Below, in pieces: positions 10,001 through 17,971 of a stretch of 64,000 bases of DNA. The stretch spans positions 174,015 through 238,014 of the forward strand of contig NZ_SMDC01000005.1 in the NCBI RefSeq assembly GCF_004343155.1, given 5' to 3'. The notes beneath the pieces were generated by a model, which was not told the origin of the DNA, did not search any database, and was given only the letters and a program-made list of their open reading frames with translations. Both the position numbers and the translations under genes were made by a program. Source of the DNA: Marichromatium gracile (GTDB taxonomy: Bacteria > Pseudomonadota > Gammaproteobacteria > Chromatiales > Chromatiaceae). Position 1 is the first letter of the stretch. The number at the start of each line of letters is the position of its first letter.

Positions 10001-10727
10001 ACCACGCCCGCTTGAGCGCATCGATCCGTCGGCGACGCGTCTCGAGCACGTCGGCGATGATCGTCTCGGGCGGTTGTTCGGGCGCCCTCGGGGCGTGCTC
10101 GCGCAGCCCGAGCAGTCGGGCGAGTCGCTGCTCGAGCGCGGCCGGGGACGACCAATGCACGTGGACCCGGGCGAGGGTGGCGCGATCGAGGTCGCCGTAG
10201 CAGCTGCGCCAATAGTCCTCGACGGCCTGACGCAGTAGCGGGGCGGCATCGTTCTCCAGTTCCAGCTCGAACATGTTGCCGCTGTCGAAGGCGTGCTCGC
10301 GCAGCATCCGGTGACACCAGGCATGGATGGTCGAGATCGCCGCCTCGTCCATCCACTCGGCGGCCTGTTCGAGATGACGGGCGCAGAGGTTGGGGTCGGT
10401 GTGCGCGCTCATCTCCGTACGCAGCCGGGCGAGCAACGGATCGCCGCTGTCAGTCTCCGGACAGCGGAAGGCGGCGGCGGCCTCGACCAGTCGTGCGCGG
10501 ATGCGCCCGCGCAGCTCGTCGGTGGCGGCGTTGGTGAAGGTCACCACCAGGATCTCGGGTGGCTGCAGCCGGGTGCGTGCGCCGAGCGCGACACCGTGAC
10601 CGAGCACCAGACGGAGATAGAGCATCGCCAGGGTGAAGGTCTTGCCGGTGCCGGCGCTGGCCTCGATCAGACGGGCGCCGCAGAGCGGGATGGCGAGTGG
10701 GTCGAGACGATTGGGTTCAGCTGTCAT
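7011..10727 (-). CDS. recB: Exodeoxyribonuclease V beta subunit, RecB helicase-nuclease
   Basis: The 1238-residue protein starts at the ATG at 10725-10727, giving Walker A EASAGTGKT near residue 30, directly after a short N-terminus as in the family. Helicase motifs follow, including VDEFQDTDPLQ and VITIHKSKGLEYP. The C-terminal nuclease domain has the catalytic signature LLDWKSN. The frame stays open far upstream, but that part is antisense-like sequence inside recC and is not used. The start lies 11 bp inside the 3' end of recC. RecB supplies the 3'-to-5' motor and the only nuclease site of RecBCD. Confidence 0.95.
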   Translation of the reverse strand: MTAEPNRLDPLAIPLCGARLIEASAGTGKTFTLAMLYLRLVLGHGVALGARTRLQPPEILVVTFTNAATDELRGRIRARLVEAAAAFRCPETDSGDPLLARLRTEMSAHTDPNLCARHLEQAAEWMDEAAISTIHAWCHRMLREHAFDSGNMFELELENDAAPLLRQAVEDYWRSCYGDLDRATLARVHVHWSSPAALEQRLARLLGLREHAPRAPEQPPETIIADVLETRRRRIDALKRAWSERDWCGQLETLFEEAAARKAFNQRQLNSKHRAEVIARLRAWILDPEAEHPALKADSRSWQRMSSRAVAEIWKDDAPPVDHPACRALETLFEQLADLPELQPPLLAHALHRVAERIEEEKRARALLTQHDLLERLDQALQGPQGARLAATIRRQFPFALVDEFQDTDPLQYRIFATVYRPEENAPETGLFMIGDPKQSIYAFRGADIHTYLRARAATAPRHYSLDTNYRSCPALIAGINALFAQAEQRPGGAFLFRDQTADPVPFLAVSPNPSRAEDDRLRIDGEPAPVLQAWVLDGDEGKPLGKGDYAQRMAACTARTIVSLLEQGASGRATLPDGRGGHRPLRAGDIAVLVNRHQEAAQVRAELHQLGVASVYLSERNSVYQSRQAHDLLLLLRAVADPFDERLMRQALACDLIGLPLDQLDQLNHDELYWDDCGERLRRYHQLWRTQGVLPLLYRVIADFAIAPRLLARADGERALTDLLHLGELLARASQQLDGEQALVRALEARIQGESGEDAETQQLRLESDADLVQVITIHKSKGLEYPLVFVPFVATTRQVRSDDLPLKTHDAEGRLRLHLHAAPTLVEQADGERLGEDLRKLYVALTRARDALWLGLGATKELPVTALGHLLGIDEPSALRERLAHWPALTTLDEPRATTPLAQTAAEVSLDSARPPPHRPPRPWWITSYSALARHSASEEPDDTPGERETAAQETAFEEALAEAPRARPVEPTRLTGLHAFPRGSRYGTFLHGLLEWAATLEWRAPEGETLRGYRAALAATALRRETIARRCNRRGLTDWIDTLDQWLAGYLTRTWSLAAIDGADLRLTALDPERLQVELEFWIQTRAVDTAALDALVRGHIAPGAARPALERQRLEGMLKGFIDLVFEHQGRFYLLDWKSNWLGPDDAAYAQTAMREAVLAARYDLQYALYLLALHRLLRARLPDYDPERHLGGAIYAFLRGAAASSQGLHLDRPPVAFVEALDRLFAGEREAAA

Positions 10728-13700
10728 CCCAGGTGGCCTGGTCGGGGTTCTTGATGTCGGTGTGCAGGTCGGTATAGAGCCGCTCGGCCCAGTCGGTGAA
10801 CTCGGGATGTCGCTGGAGGCTTGAGGCGTCGGGATAGCAGCGAGCGAGATAACCGCTGTGCTCCAGGGCCGCGGTGAAAGACGGTTCGAGGTCCGGGGCG
10901 TCGTTGCGGCGTCCGAGCCAGGCGATGCCGGTCTCCAGGGTCGCCGGCAGCGGCGCGCGCATCCCCGCCCACCAGGCCGCGAGCAGTCGTTGGAGACGGG
11001 TACGCGAGAGTTCGGGATCGAGCGGACGCAGGTGCAGCCGACCCGCCGGGGTGAGCACCCAGGTGGCGACCGGCTCACCGTTGAGCTGGGCGGCGAGATG
11101 GTGCAACCAGTGCTCGACGATCTGGTGCCAGCGGTAGTGCTTGTCCTTGACGATGCTGCTGGCGCTGAGCCGGAGCTGGATGCGTGTGTCCTGGTGCTCG
11201 GCGCCGAGCCGGGGGGCGAGCTGGTCCTCGAGACGCAGCGCCACATCGCCGTCGGTGCGGTGTTCGAGGCTGAGCGGTGAGGGGTGCCCGAGATCGCGTG
11301 GATACTCGCGACGCAGTGTCTGCCAGCGCTGGTGGAGCGGCAGCAGTCGCTCGCCGATGCCGGCGGCGAGCAACTCGCCCTGGGCGCCCGCAGGCAGTTC
11401 GCCACGGGCCTGCAGCCGTTCGAGCGCGGCCTCCAGCCGGGGGGCGAGTGCGAGTTCGACGTCGGCGGGATCGAACAGTTCGGTGATCAGCTGGTCGCTG
11501 AGCTGCCAGTTGAGCAGGCCGTCGAGGGCGAAGGTCTCGACATCGGATGGCCGCTCGCTGGCGCGCGGGCGGTCGACCTGGAGACGCTGACGGAACAGCG
11601 CATCGACCGGGGCGCGGAGGAACTGGGCGAGTCGACGCAGGTCGAGCGGTCCTTCCGGGCTCCAGGGGGGGAGATCGCTGTCGTCGTCGGTGCCGGGTGT
11701 GTCGTGGATTGCGCGCCACTCGCTGGCATAGGTGAACAGCCGGGGGTCGCGACCGGGGCGGAAGTAGGCGCGACTGAAGGGCTGCAGCGGGTGCTCGGTG
11801 GTGAGCGCGGCGAGCAGCGTCTGACCGTCGCCGTCGGGGTTGGCGCAGCGCCAACCGGCGGCGAGGTGGTCGCGCAGCTGACCGACCAGGACCGAGGGGG
11901 TCTTGGGGGTGTTGTCGCGGATGTCGCGCCCGATCCAGCTGATCGACAGCCGCTCGCGTGCCGAGAGCAGCGCCTCGAGGAAGAGATAGCGGTCGTCCTC
12001 GCGGCGCGAGCGATCGCCCGGGCGGTAGTCGTCGGCCATCAGGTCGAAGTCGGGGGGGCGATGGTTGCGCGGATAGTCGCCGTCGTTCATCCCCAGCAGC
12101 CAGATCTGGCGGAAGGGGATGGCGCGCATCGGCATCAGCGTGGCGAAGTTGATCGCGCCGCCGAGAAAGCGCTGGGTGAGGCTGGGTGCGTCGAGCCCGC
12201 GCAGCAGGGTGTCGCGCAGCACCTCCAGCGGCAGGGGCTCGGCGCCGGCGTCGGCCTGACGACAGTCCTCGTCCCACTGCTCGAGGCTCTCGCGTACGCG
12301 CGCCAGGGCCAGCTCGTCGCTCTCGCCGCAGGGGCTGAAACAATCCTCGAGCAGTTGCTCGATGGTCGTGACCCAGTCGCCCGGGGTGCGCGGCTGGTCG
12401 AGTCGTTCCCAGTAGCGCTCCAGGGTCTCCAGCAGGTCGATCAACGGGCCGAGCAGTGTCGCCTCCAGGCCGCCGACCTCGGCGTGCGGCTCGATCCCGC
12501 GCCAGGCGCAGGTCGCGCCGGCGGCGAAGCCGAGCAGCATCCGCCGCAGTCCGAAGCGCCAGGTGTTGCGCTCGGCCGCGGCGGGCAGTCCGAGGTGTTC
12601 GCGCTGGCGCCCGTCGAGTCCCCAGCGCACGTTGGCGCCGATGATCCAGCTGCGTAGCCGGGGCAGCTCGCCCTCGGTGAGACCGAAACGCGCGCGCAGC
12701 GCGGCGATGTCGAGCAGATCGAGCAACTCGGTGACGGTGAAGCGCGCTCGCGGCAGGTCGAGCAGCGTGGCGACCCCGATCAGCAGCGGATTGCGGTGGC
12801 GCTCGCCCTGGTCGGCGATGTGGAAGGGCAGATGACGCGGATCCCGGCGCGGGATGCGGCCGAACACCGCAGCGATGTGCGGCGCATAGAGGTCGATGTC
12901 GGGGACCATCACCAGGATCTCGCGCGGGGCGAGTGGGCGGCCCTCGGCCTCGGCAGTGACGAAGGCGGCGAGCAGCTGGTCGTGGAGGATCTCGACCTCA
13001 CGCTGGGCGCTGTGGGCGATGGTGAAGCCCAGGCTGTGGTCGTCGGTGGGATCGATCGCCGTGTTCTGCTGCTGGCGCTCGCCGAGCGGTCGCAGGTCGA
13101 GGATGTCGTCCTGGAGCTGGGCGAGCAGATGGTGCTCGGTGGCGGACTCGAACAGGTCGATGTCGAGCGACTGCTGGCGGAACACGCCTTCGTAGTGCTC
13201 GCGCCGGTCGTGCTCGTCGAGCAGACGGATGTAGTCGCGCCCCTGCCGCCCCCAGGCGGCGAGCAGCGGGTGACCGTGGAGATGGAGGGCGGTCTCGTCG
13301 ATGTCCTCGGGGACCTTGCGCGCGTGGTTGCGCCCATAGGCGCGGGCGAAGAGTGCGCGACCCTCGATGATGTCGCCCCAGTAGTGTCGGCTGGGATTGT
13401 GGACGAAGAGCATCACCTGACTGTGGGCGGCGATGCCCTCGAGTACCTCGAGGGTCTGGCGCGGTAGCGAGGAGATGCCGAAGACGATCACCCGCCGCGG
13501 CAGCCGGGCCGGGGCGGCGTCCTCGACCGTGGCGAGGAAGCGACGGTGGATCTCGGCGCGGCTGGCCTGGGCGAGCGGGTCGTCGGTGGTCGTCCCGGCG
13601 AGGTCCTGGTGGAGCAGTCGCCACAGCAGCGGTTGCCAGCGCTGTTGCTCGGGCACGGGCTGTTGCGTGGCGTCGGCGCGGATCAGGACGTCCTTGCCGC

Positions 13701-14208
13701 GTCCCCAGGCCTCGAGCCAGTCGGCGCGATAGACCTGGTACTGGTCGAAGAGGTCGGCGAGTCGTTCGGCGAGTTGATGACGTCGGCGCGCGCTCTCCTC
13801 GCCGTGCATGAAGGCGTGTAGCGGCGCGAGCACCGGATCGGCGGGGCGTTGCAGCAGCTCGCCGAGCAGCCGGTGGATGCGCCAGGTGAGTGGCGCCTTG
13901 TCATAGGGGGAGCTTGGCGGCAATGCGCCGAGCACGCCGCGGTAGGCCTCCCAGACGAAGCGTCCCGGCAGCATTACCCGCAGCGCGGCGGAGATGCCGC
14001 AGCCGCCACCGAGTTCGCCCCCCGCCGGTTCGGCGAGGGCGAGTTTGATCCACTGGGCGATGCCGTTGCTCTGCACCAGCACCACCTCGTCCTCGAGCGG
14101 GTGGAGCGGGTAGCGTGCCACCCAGGTGGTCAGCAGGTCGCGCAGTGACTCCAGCCGGTTGCCCTGGATCAGCATGAACCCGGTGGGCCAGTCCCCAGAT
14201 CTCGTCAC
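10717..14208 (-). CDS. recC: Exodeoxyribonuclease V gamma subunit, RecC
   Basis: The 1163-residue protein follows E. coli RecC along its length. Recognisable blocks are IQGNRLESL near the N-terminus, YWGDI, HSAQREVEILHDQLL, TLMPMRAIPF with LLGMNDGDYPR, and GDRSRREDDRYLFLEALLSAR. RecC is the helicase-dead scaffold that recognises Chi and splits the duplex. I chose the GTG at 14206-14208 because GAGAGGAG lies nine bases upstream; an ATG at 14175 begins closer to the family N-terminus but has no clear ribosome site. It is the first gene of the recC-recB-recD-Lon-like operon and is divergent from the acyl-CoA ligase gene. Confidence 0.93.
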   Translation of the reverse strand: MTRSGDWPTGFMLIQGNRLESLRDLLTTWVARYPLHPLEDEVVLVQSNGIAQWIKLALAEPAGGELGGGCGISAALRVMLPGRFVWEAYRGVLGALPPSSPYDKAPLTWRIHRLLGELLQRPADPVLAPLHAFMHGEESARRRHQLAERLADLFDQYQVYRADWLEAWGRGKDVLIRADATQQPVPEQQRWQPLLWRLLHQDLAGTTTDDPLAQASRAEIHRRFLATVEDAAPARLPRRVIVFGISSLPRQTLEVLEGIAAHSQVMLFVHNPSRHYWGDIIEGRALFARAYGRNHARKVPEDIDETALHLHGHPLLAAWGRQGRDYIRLLDEHDRREHYEGVFRQQSLDIDLFESATEHHLLAQLQDDILDLRPLGERQQQNTAIDPTDDHSLGFTIAHSAQREVEILHDQLLAAFVTAEAEGRPLAPREILVMVPDIDLYAPHIAAVFGRIPRRDPRHLPFHIADQGERHRNPLLIGVATLLDLPRARFTVTELLDLLDIAALRARFGLTEGELPRLRSWIIGANVRWGLDGRQREHLGLPAAAERNTWRFGLRRMLLGFAAGATCAWRGIEPHAEVGGLEATLLGPLIDLLETLERYWERLDQPRTPGDWVTTIEQLLEDCFSPCGESDELALARVRESLEQWDEDCRQADAGAEPLPLEVLRDTLLRGLDAPSLTQRFLGGAINFATLMPMRAIPFRQIWLLGMNDGDYPRNHRPPDFDLMADDYRPGDRSRREDDRYLFLEALLSARERLSISWIGRDIRDNTPKTPSVLVGQLRDHLAAGWRCANPDGDGQTLLAALTTEHPLQPFSRAYFRPGRDPRLFTYASEWRAIHDTPGTDDDSDLPPWSPEGPLDLRRLAQFLRAPVDALFRQRLQVDRPRASERPSDVETFALDGLLNWQLSDQLITELFDPADVELALAPRLEAALERLQARGELPAGAQGELLAAGIGERLLPLHQRWQTLRREYPRDLGHPSPLSLEHRTDGDVALRLEDQLAPRLGAEHQDTRIQLRLSASSIVKDKHYRWHQIVEHWLHHLAAQLNGEPVATWVLTPAGRLHLRPLDPELSRTRLQRLLAAWWAGMRAPLPATLETGIAWLGRRNDAPDLEPSFTAALEHSGYLARCYPDASSLQRHPEFTDWAERLYTDLHTDIKNPDQATWDDS

Positions 14209-14373
14209 CCCGTGCGACTCCTCTCGTGTATCCGCTCGCCCTCGTCGGGCTTCGATGTTCCCGTCCCATCCTGCATCAGGAGCCGGGGGCGATCAATCCG
14301 CGGCTGCCGAGTCGCCGTGATCGCGATGGGACGATGACCGGCCGGGAGGTCGTGGCAATCACGAAAAACTTTT

Positions 14374-14387
14374 CACACGATCGTTTG
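14374..14387. promoter_or_regulatory. PsrA-type operator overlapping the -35 of the acyl-CoA ligase/etf operon
   Basis: The sequence CACAC-GATC-GTTTG matches the PsrA box CAAAC-N(2-4)-GTTTG with one mismatch (consensus from memory of the PsrA literature). It sits within a longer imperfect dyad (14367-14394, 11 of 14 pairs matching, centred on CGATCG). It overlaps a TTGACA hexamer at 14385-14390 that can serve as the -35 of the rightward promoter; the -10 is weak. A related box occurs in front of the TetR-type gene at 22829-22842. Binding is inferred. The rest of the 293-bp recC/ligase intergenic region shows nothing else I can name. Confidence 0.6.
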
Positions 14388-14501
14388 ACAAGCTAGTTTT
14401 TAGGGTGATAGCGTCATTGCCGAATCGCAATCAGGCAGGCGCAGGCTTCCGGCTGAAAATCAGGGAAGCGGTTCTCAACACCATCGGAGTTACAGGAACG
14501 T

Positions 14502-16160
14502 ATGTCCGAGCCAGTCGTTGATCTCTACGAGCAGGACCTCGAGCCGAGAGCGGCCAACCACGAGCCGCTCAGTCCGCTGAACTTCATCGAGCGCACCGCG
14601 GCGATCCATCCTCGCAAACTGGCCATGGTGCATGGCACGATCAGGCGCGACTGGGCCGAGACCTATCGTCGCTGTCGCCAGCTCGCCAGCGCGCTCGAAC
14701 GGCGCGGGATCGGCCGCGGCGACACCGTCTCCATCGTCGCCCCCAATATTCCGGCACACTTCGAGGCGCATTTCGGCGTGCCCATGGCCGGGGCAGTGCT
14801 CAACTCCATCAATACCCGACTCGATGCCCCGGCGATCGCCTTCATCCTCGAACACGCCGAGGCGAGGGCGGTACTGGTCGACTGCGAGTGCGCCGATGTC
14901 GTCGGTCGGGCGCTGGCGCGCATCGAGCGCGAGATCCTGGTGATCGACATCGCCGACCCGGACTTCGCCGATGCCCAGGCGCCGATCGGCGAGATCGACT
15001 ACGAGTCCTTCCTCGCCGAGGGCGATCCCGATCATCAGTGGTCGGTGCCCGACGACGAGTGGCGGGCGATCACCCTCAACTACACCTCGGGCACCACGGG
15101 TGATCCCAAGGGGGTGGTCTATCACCATCGCGGGGCCTATCTCGGCGCGATCAACAACGTGCTGAGCTGGGGACTGCCCAACCACGCGGTCTATCTCTGG
15201 ACCCTGCCGATGTTCCACTGCAACGGCTGGTGCTTCCCCTGGACCATGGCGGCGATGGCCGGGGTCAATGTCTGTCTGCGTCATGTACGGGCACACACCA
15301 TCGTCGAGACCATCGCCCGTGAGGGCGTGACCCATCTGTGCGGCGCGCCGATCGTGCTGAAGATGATCAACGAGGTGCCGGCCGAGGCGAAGGCCGCGAT
15401 CACCCAGTCGGTGCGGGTGATGACCGCCGGTGCGCCGCCGCCCTCGTCGGTGATCGCCGGGATGGAGGCGATGGGCTTCGAGGTCACCCATGTCTACGGA
15501 CTGACCGAGACCTATGGTCCCTGTGTGGCCTGTGCCTGGAACGACGAGTGGGACGGGCTGGCGCTGGAGGAGCGGGCACGGCTCAAGGCGCGCCAGGGGG
15601 TACGGATGCCGATGCAGGCGGCGATCATGGTCGCCGATCCCGCCACCCTGCAGCCGATCCGCCAGGACGGCGTGACCCTGGGCGAGATCATGATCCGCGG
15701 CAACCTGGTGATGAAGGGGTATCTGAAGAACCCGGACACCACCCGACGCGCCTTCGATCGCGGCTGGTTCCACAGTGGCGATCTCGCCGTCTGGCACCCG
15801 GACGGCTATGTCGAGATCAAGGACCGCTCCAAGGACATCATCATCTCGGGTGGCGAGAACATCTCCTCGATCGAGGTCGAGGAGGTGCTCTTCGGCCATC
15901 CGCTGGTGCAGGACGTCGCCGTGGTCGCCAAGCGCGACGAGAAGTGGGGCGAGGTGCCCTGTGCCTTCATCACCCTGGTCGCCGACGCCGAGCTTAGCGA
16001 GCAGGCGGTGATCGACTATTGCCGCGCCCGCATGGCCCATTTCAAGGCGCCCAAGCATGTGGTCTTCGCCACCCTGCCACGCACCCCCACCGGCAAGCTG
16101 CAGAAGTATCTCCTGCGCCAGTGGGCGAACGATGCCCAGAGCGAGGTCGCGACGGCCTGA
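14502..16160 (+). CDS. AMP-dependent acyl-CoA synthetase (fatty-acid/medium-chain CoA ligase)
   Basis: The 552-residue member of the ANL superfamily activates a carboxylic acid to its acyl-CoA through an acyl-AMP. It has the P-loop YTSGTTGDPKG at 194-204, a core motif YGLTETYGP, the hinge region DRSKDIIISGGENISS, and the C-terminal catalytic lysine in PRTPTGKLQK. It belongs to the group that includes AlkK-like medium-chain ligases and DmdB methylmercaptopropionate ligases; the exact acid cannot be read from sequence. It is the first gene of an operon with ETF, an acyl-CoA dehydrogenase and ETF-QO, so it feeds beta-oxidation. The promoter carries a PsrA-type box. Confidence 0.9.
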   Translation: MSEPVVDLYEQDLEPRAANHEPLSPLNFIERTAAIHPRKLAMVHGTIRRDWAETYRRCRQLASALERRGIGRGDTVSIVAPNIPAHFEAHFGVPMAGAVLNSINTRLDAPAIAFILEHAEARAVLVDCECADVVGRALARIEREILVIDIADPDFADAQAPIGEIDYESFLAEGDPDHQWSVPDDEWRAITLNYTSGTTGDPKGVVYHHRGAYLGAINNVLSWGLPNHAVYLWTLPMFHCNGWCFPWTMAAMAGVNVCLRHVRAHTIVETIAREGVTHLCGAPIVLKMINEVPAEAKAAITQSVRVMTAGAPPPSSVIAGMEAMGFEVTHVYGLTETYGPCVACAWNDEWDGLALEERARLKARQGVRMPMQAAIMVADPATLQPIRQDGVTLGEIMIRGNLVMKGYLKNPDTTRRAFDRGWFHSGDLAVWHPDGYVEIKDRSKDIIISGGENISSIEVEEVLFGHPLVQDVAVVAKRDEKWGEVPCAFITLVADAELSEQAVIDYCRARMAHFKAPKHVVFATLPRTPTGKLQKYLLRQWANDAQSEVATA

Positions 16161-16257
16161 ACGCCGTATCGACCGAGATCGAGTGATGGAGAGAGACGAG
16201 GCGACGACCGTCGTCGTACCGGCCCCTGTCGATGACTGGGGCCCGAGGAGGAGCGTC

Positions 16258-17010
16258 ATGAAGATACTGGTCCCGATCAAGCGGGTCATCGACTACAACG
16301 TCAGGGTCAGGGTCAAGTCCGATCACTCGGACGTCGACCTGGCCAACGTCAAGATGGCCATCAATCCCTTCTGCGAGATCGCCGTCGAGGCGGCCGTCCG
16401 GTTGCGCGAGGACGGCAAGGCCGATGAGGTGGTGGCCGTCTCGGTCGGTCCCAAGGCGGTGCAGGAACAGCTGCGGACCGCGTTGGCGATGGGGGCCGAT
16501 CGCGCCATCTGGGTCGAGACGGCCGAGGATGCCGATCTCGGCCCGCTGGGGATCGCCCAGTTGCTCGCGGCGCTGGTGCGCGAGGAGCAGCCGGGGCTGG
16601 TGCTGCTCGGCAAGCAGTCGATCGACGGTGACAACAACCAGGTCGGGCAGATGCTCGCCGGTCTGCTCGGTTATCCCCAGGGCACCTTCGTCTCCGGACT
16701 CGAGGTGGTGGACGAGGGCATCGAGGTCGTCCGCGAGGTCGACGGTGGTCTGCAGACCCTGGCGTTGCGACTGCCGGCGGTGATCACCACCGACCTGCGA
16801 CTCAACACCCCGCGTTTCATCCGTGCCCCCGACATCATGAAGTCCCGGCGCAAGCCGATCGCGCACACCGGAGCCGAGCAGCTCGGGGTCTCTCCGGCAG
16901 CGGGGCCGCGCCTGCTGGCGGTACATCCGCCCGAGCCGCGCGCCGGCGGGATCCGGGTCGAGTCGGTCGGCGAGCTGCTCGAGCGGCTAAGACAGGCACA
17001 GGTGATCTGA
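16258..17010 (+). CDS. etfB: Electron transfer flavoprotein beta subunit
   Basis: The 250-residue protein starts at the ATG at 16258, preceded by GAGGAG; the N-terminus MKILVPIKRVIDYNVRV is the usual EtfB start. Further conserved parts are INPFCEIAVEAAVRL, the adenine-nucleotide-binding segment around LLGKQSIDGDNNQVGQML, and the recognition-loop region LRLNTPRFIRAPDIMKSR near residues 180-195 that docks with dehydrogenases. With EtfA it forms the soluble FAD-containing ETF that takes electrons from acyl-CoA dehydrogenases. It lies about 100 bp after the ligase and abuts etfA. Confidence 0.95.
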   Translation: MKILVPIKRVIDYNVRVRVKSDHSDVDLANVKMAINPFCEIAVEAAVRLREDGKADEVVAVSVGPKAVQEQLRTALAMGADRAIWVETAEDADLGPLGIAQLLAALVREEQPGLVLLGKQSIDGDNNQVGQMLAGLLGYPQGTFVSGLEVVDEGIEVVREVDGGLQTLALRLPAVITTDLRLNTPRFIRAPDIMKSRRKPIAHTGAEQLGVSPAAGPRLLAVHPPEPRAGGIRVESVGELLERLRQAQVI

Positions 17011-17025
17011 ATGGAGGAGGGGATG

Positions 17026-17955
17026 ATGCGCACTCTGGTGATCGCGGAACAGGACAGGGGCCGGCTGGCGCCGGCGACACTCAACGTCCTGGGCGCCGCC
17101 GGCGAACTCGATGGACCCTGCGACCTGCTGGTGGTCGGGCATGACTGTGCGGCGGCGATCGAGTCCGCCCGCGTGCTTCCTGGCGTCGAGCGCGTGCTGG
17201 TGGCCGATGCCCCGGTCTATGCCGATCGGCTCGCCGAGAATCTCGCCGAGCTGGTGGTGGCGGTCGCGCCCGGCTACAGCCATCTGCTGGCCGCGGCCAG
17301 CACCTCGGGCAAGGATCTGATGCCGCGGGCAGCGGCGCTGCTCGGGGTCAATCAGGTCTCCGAGGTGATTGCGGTCGAGTCCCCGGCGCGGTTTCGCCGA
17401 CCGATCTATGCCGGTAACGCCATCGCCACGGTGGAGAGCGACGACCCGGTGAAGGTGCTGACGGTGCGTCAGACTGCCTTCGCCGCGGTCGAGCCCGCTG
17501 GCGGCACGGCCGAGGTGGTCGAGCTCGAGCAGGTGATCGAGGCGGTCGCGACCCGGCTGGTCGGCGAGCAGCTGGCCGAGTCCGAGCGCCCGGAGCTGAC
17601 CAGCGCGCGGGTGGTGGTCAGCGGTGGTCGCGGACTCGGCAGTCGCGAGGGCTTCGAGCTGGTCTATCGGCTCGCCGATCGGCTCGACGCCGCCGTCGGC
17701 GCCTCGCGTGCGGCGGTGGACGCCGGCTTCGTCGCCAACGACCTGCAGGTCGGCCAGACCGGCAAGGTGGTCGCGCCCGAGCTCTATATCGCGCTCGGCG
17801 TCTCGGGGGCGATCCAGCACCTGGCGGGGATGAAGGATTCGAAGGTGGTGGTGGCGATCAACAAGGACCCGGACGCGCCGATCTTCGAGGTTGCCGACTA
17901 CGGGCTGGTCGCCGATCTGTTCGAGGCCGTGCCCGAACTTATCGAAGCACTCTGA
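17026..17955 (+). CDS. etfA: Electron transfer flavoprotein alpha subunit
   Basis: The 309-residue protein has a C-terminal FAD-binding half with [37 protein letters not shown] and ISLIN-like [17 protein letters not shown], all typical of EtfA. The frame opens with an ATG at 17011, but the bases GGAGGAGG at 17013-17020 form a Shine-Dalgarno sequence, so the real start is one of the tandem ATGs at 17023 or 17026; 17026 gives the usual [10 protein letters not shown] opening. It pairs with EtfB upstream to pass electrons from the acyl-CoA dehydrogenase to the downstream ETF-quinone oxidoreductase. Confidence 0.95.
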   Translation: MRTLVIAEQDRGRLAPATLNVLGAAGELDGPCDLLVVGHDCAAAIESARVLPGVERVLVADAPVYADRLAENLAELVVAVAPGYSHLLAAASTSGKDLMPRAAALLGVNQVSEVIAVESPARFRRPIYAGNAIATVESDDPVKVLTVRQTAFAAVEPAGGTAEVVELEQVIEAVATRLVGEQLAESERPELTSARVVVSGGRGLGSREGFELVYRLADRLDAAVGASRAAVDAGFVANDLQVGQTGKVVAPELYIALGVSGAIQHLAGMKDSKVVVAINKDPDAPIFEVADYGLVADLFEAVPELIEAL

Positions 17956-17971
17956 CTCCCTTGGTATAACC

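Noticed and set aside
10728..11405. Upstream extension of the recB frame
   Set aside because: The extra 226 codons are Ser/Pro/Arg-rich, antisense to nothing functional and inside recC; family homology begins at the ATG at 10727.
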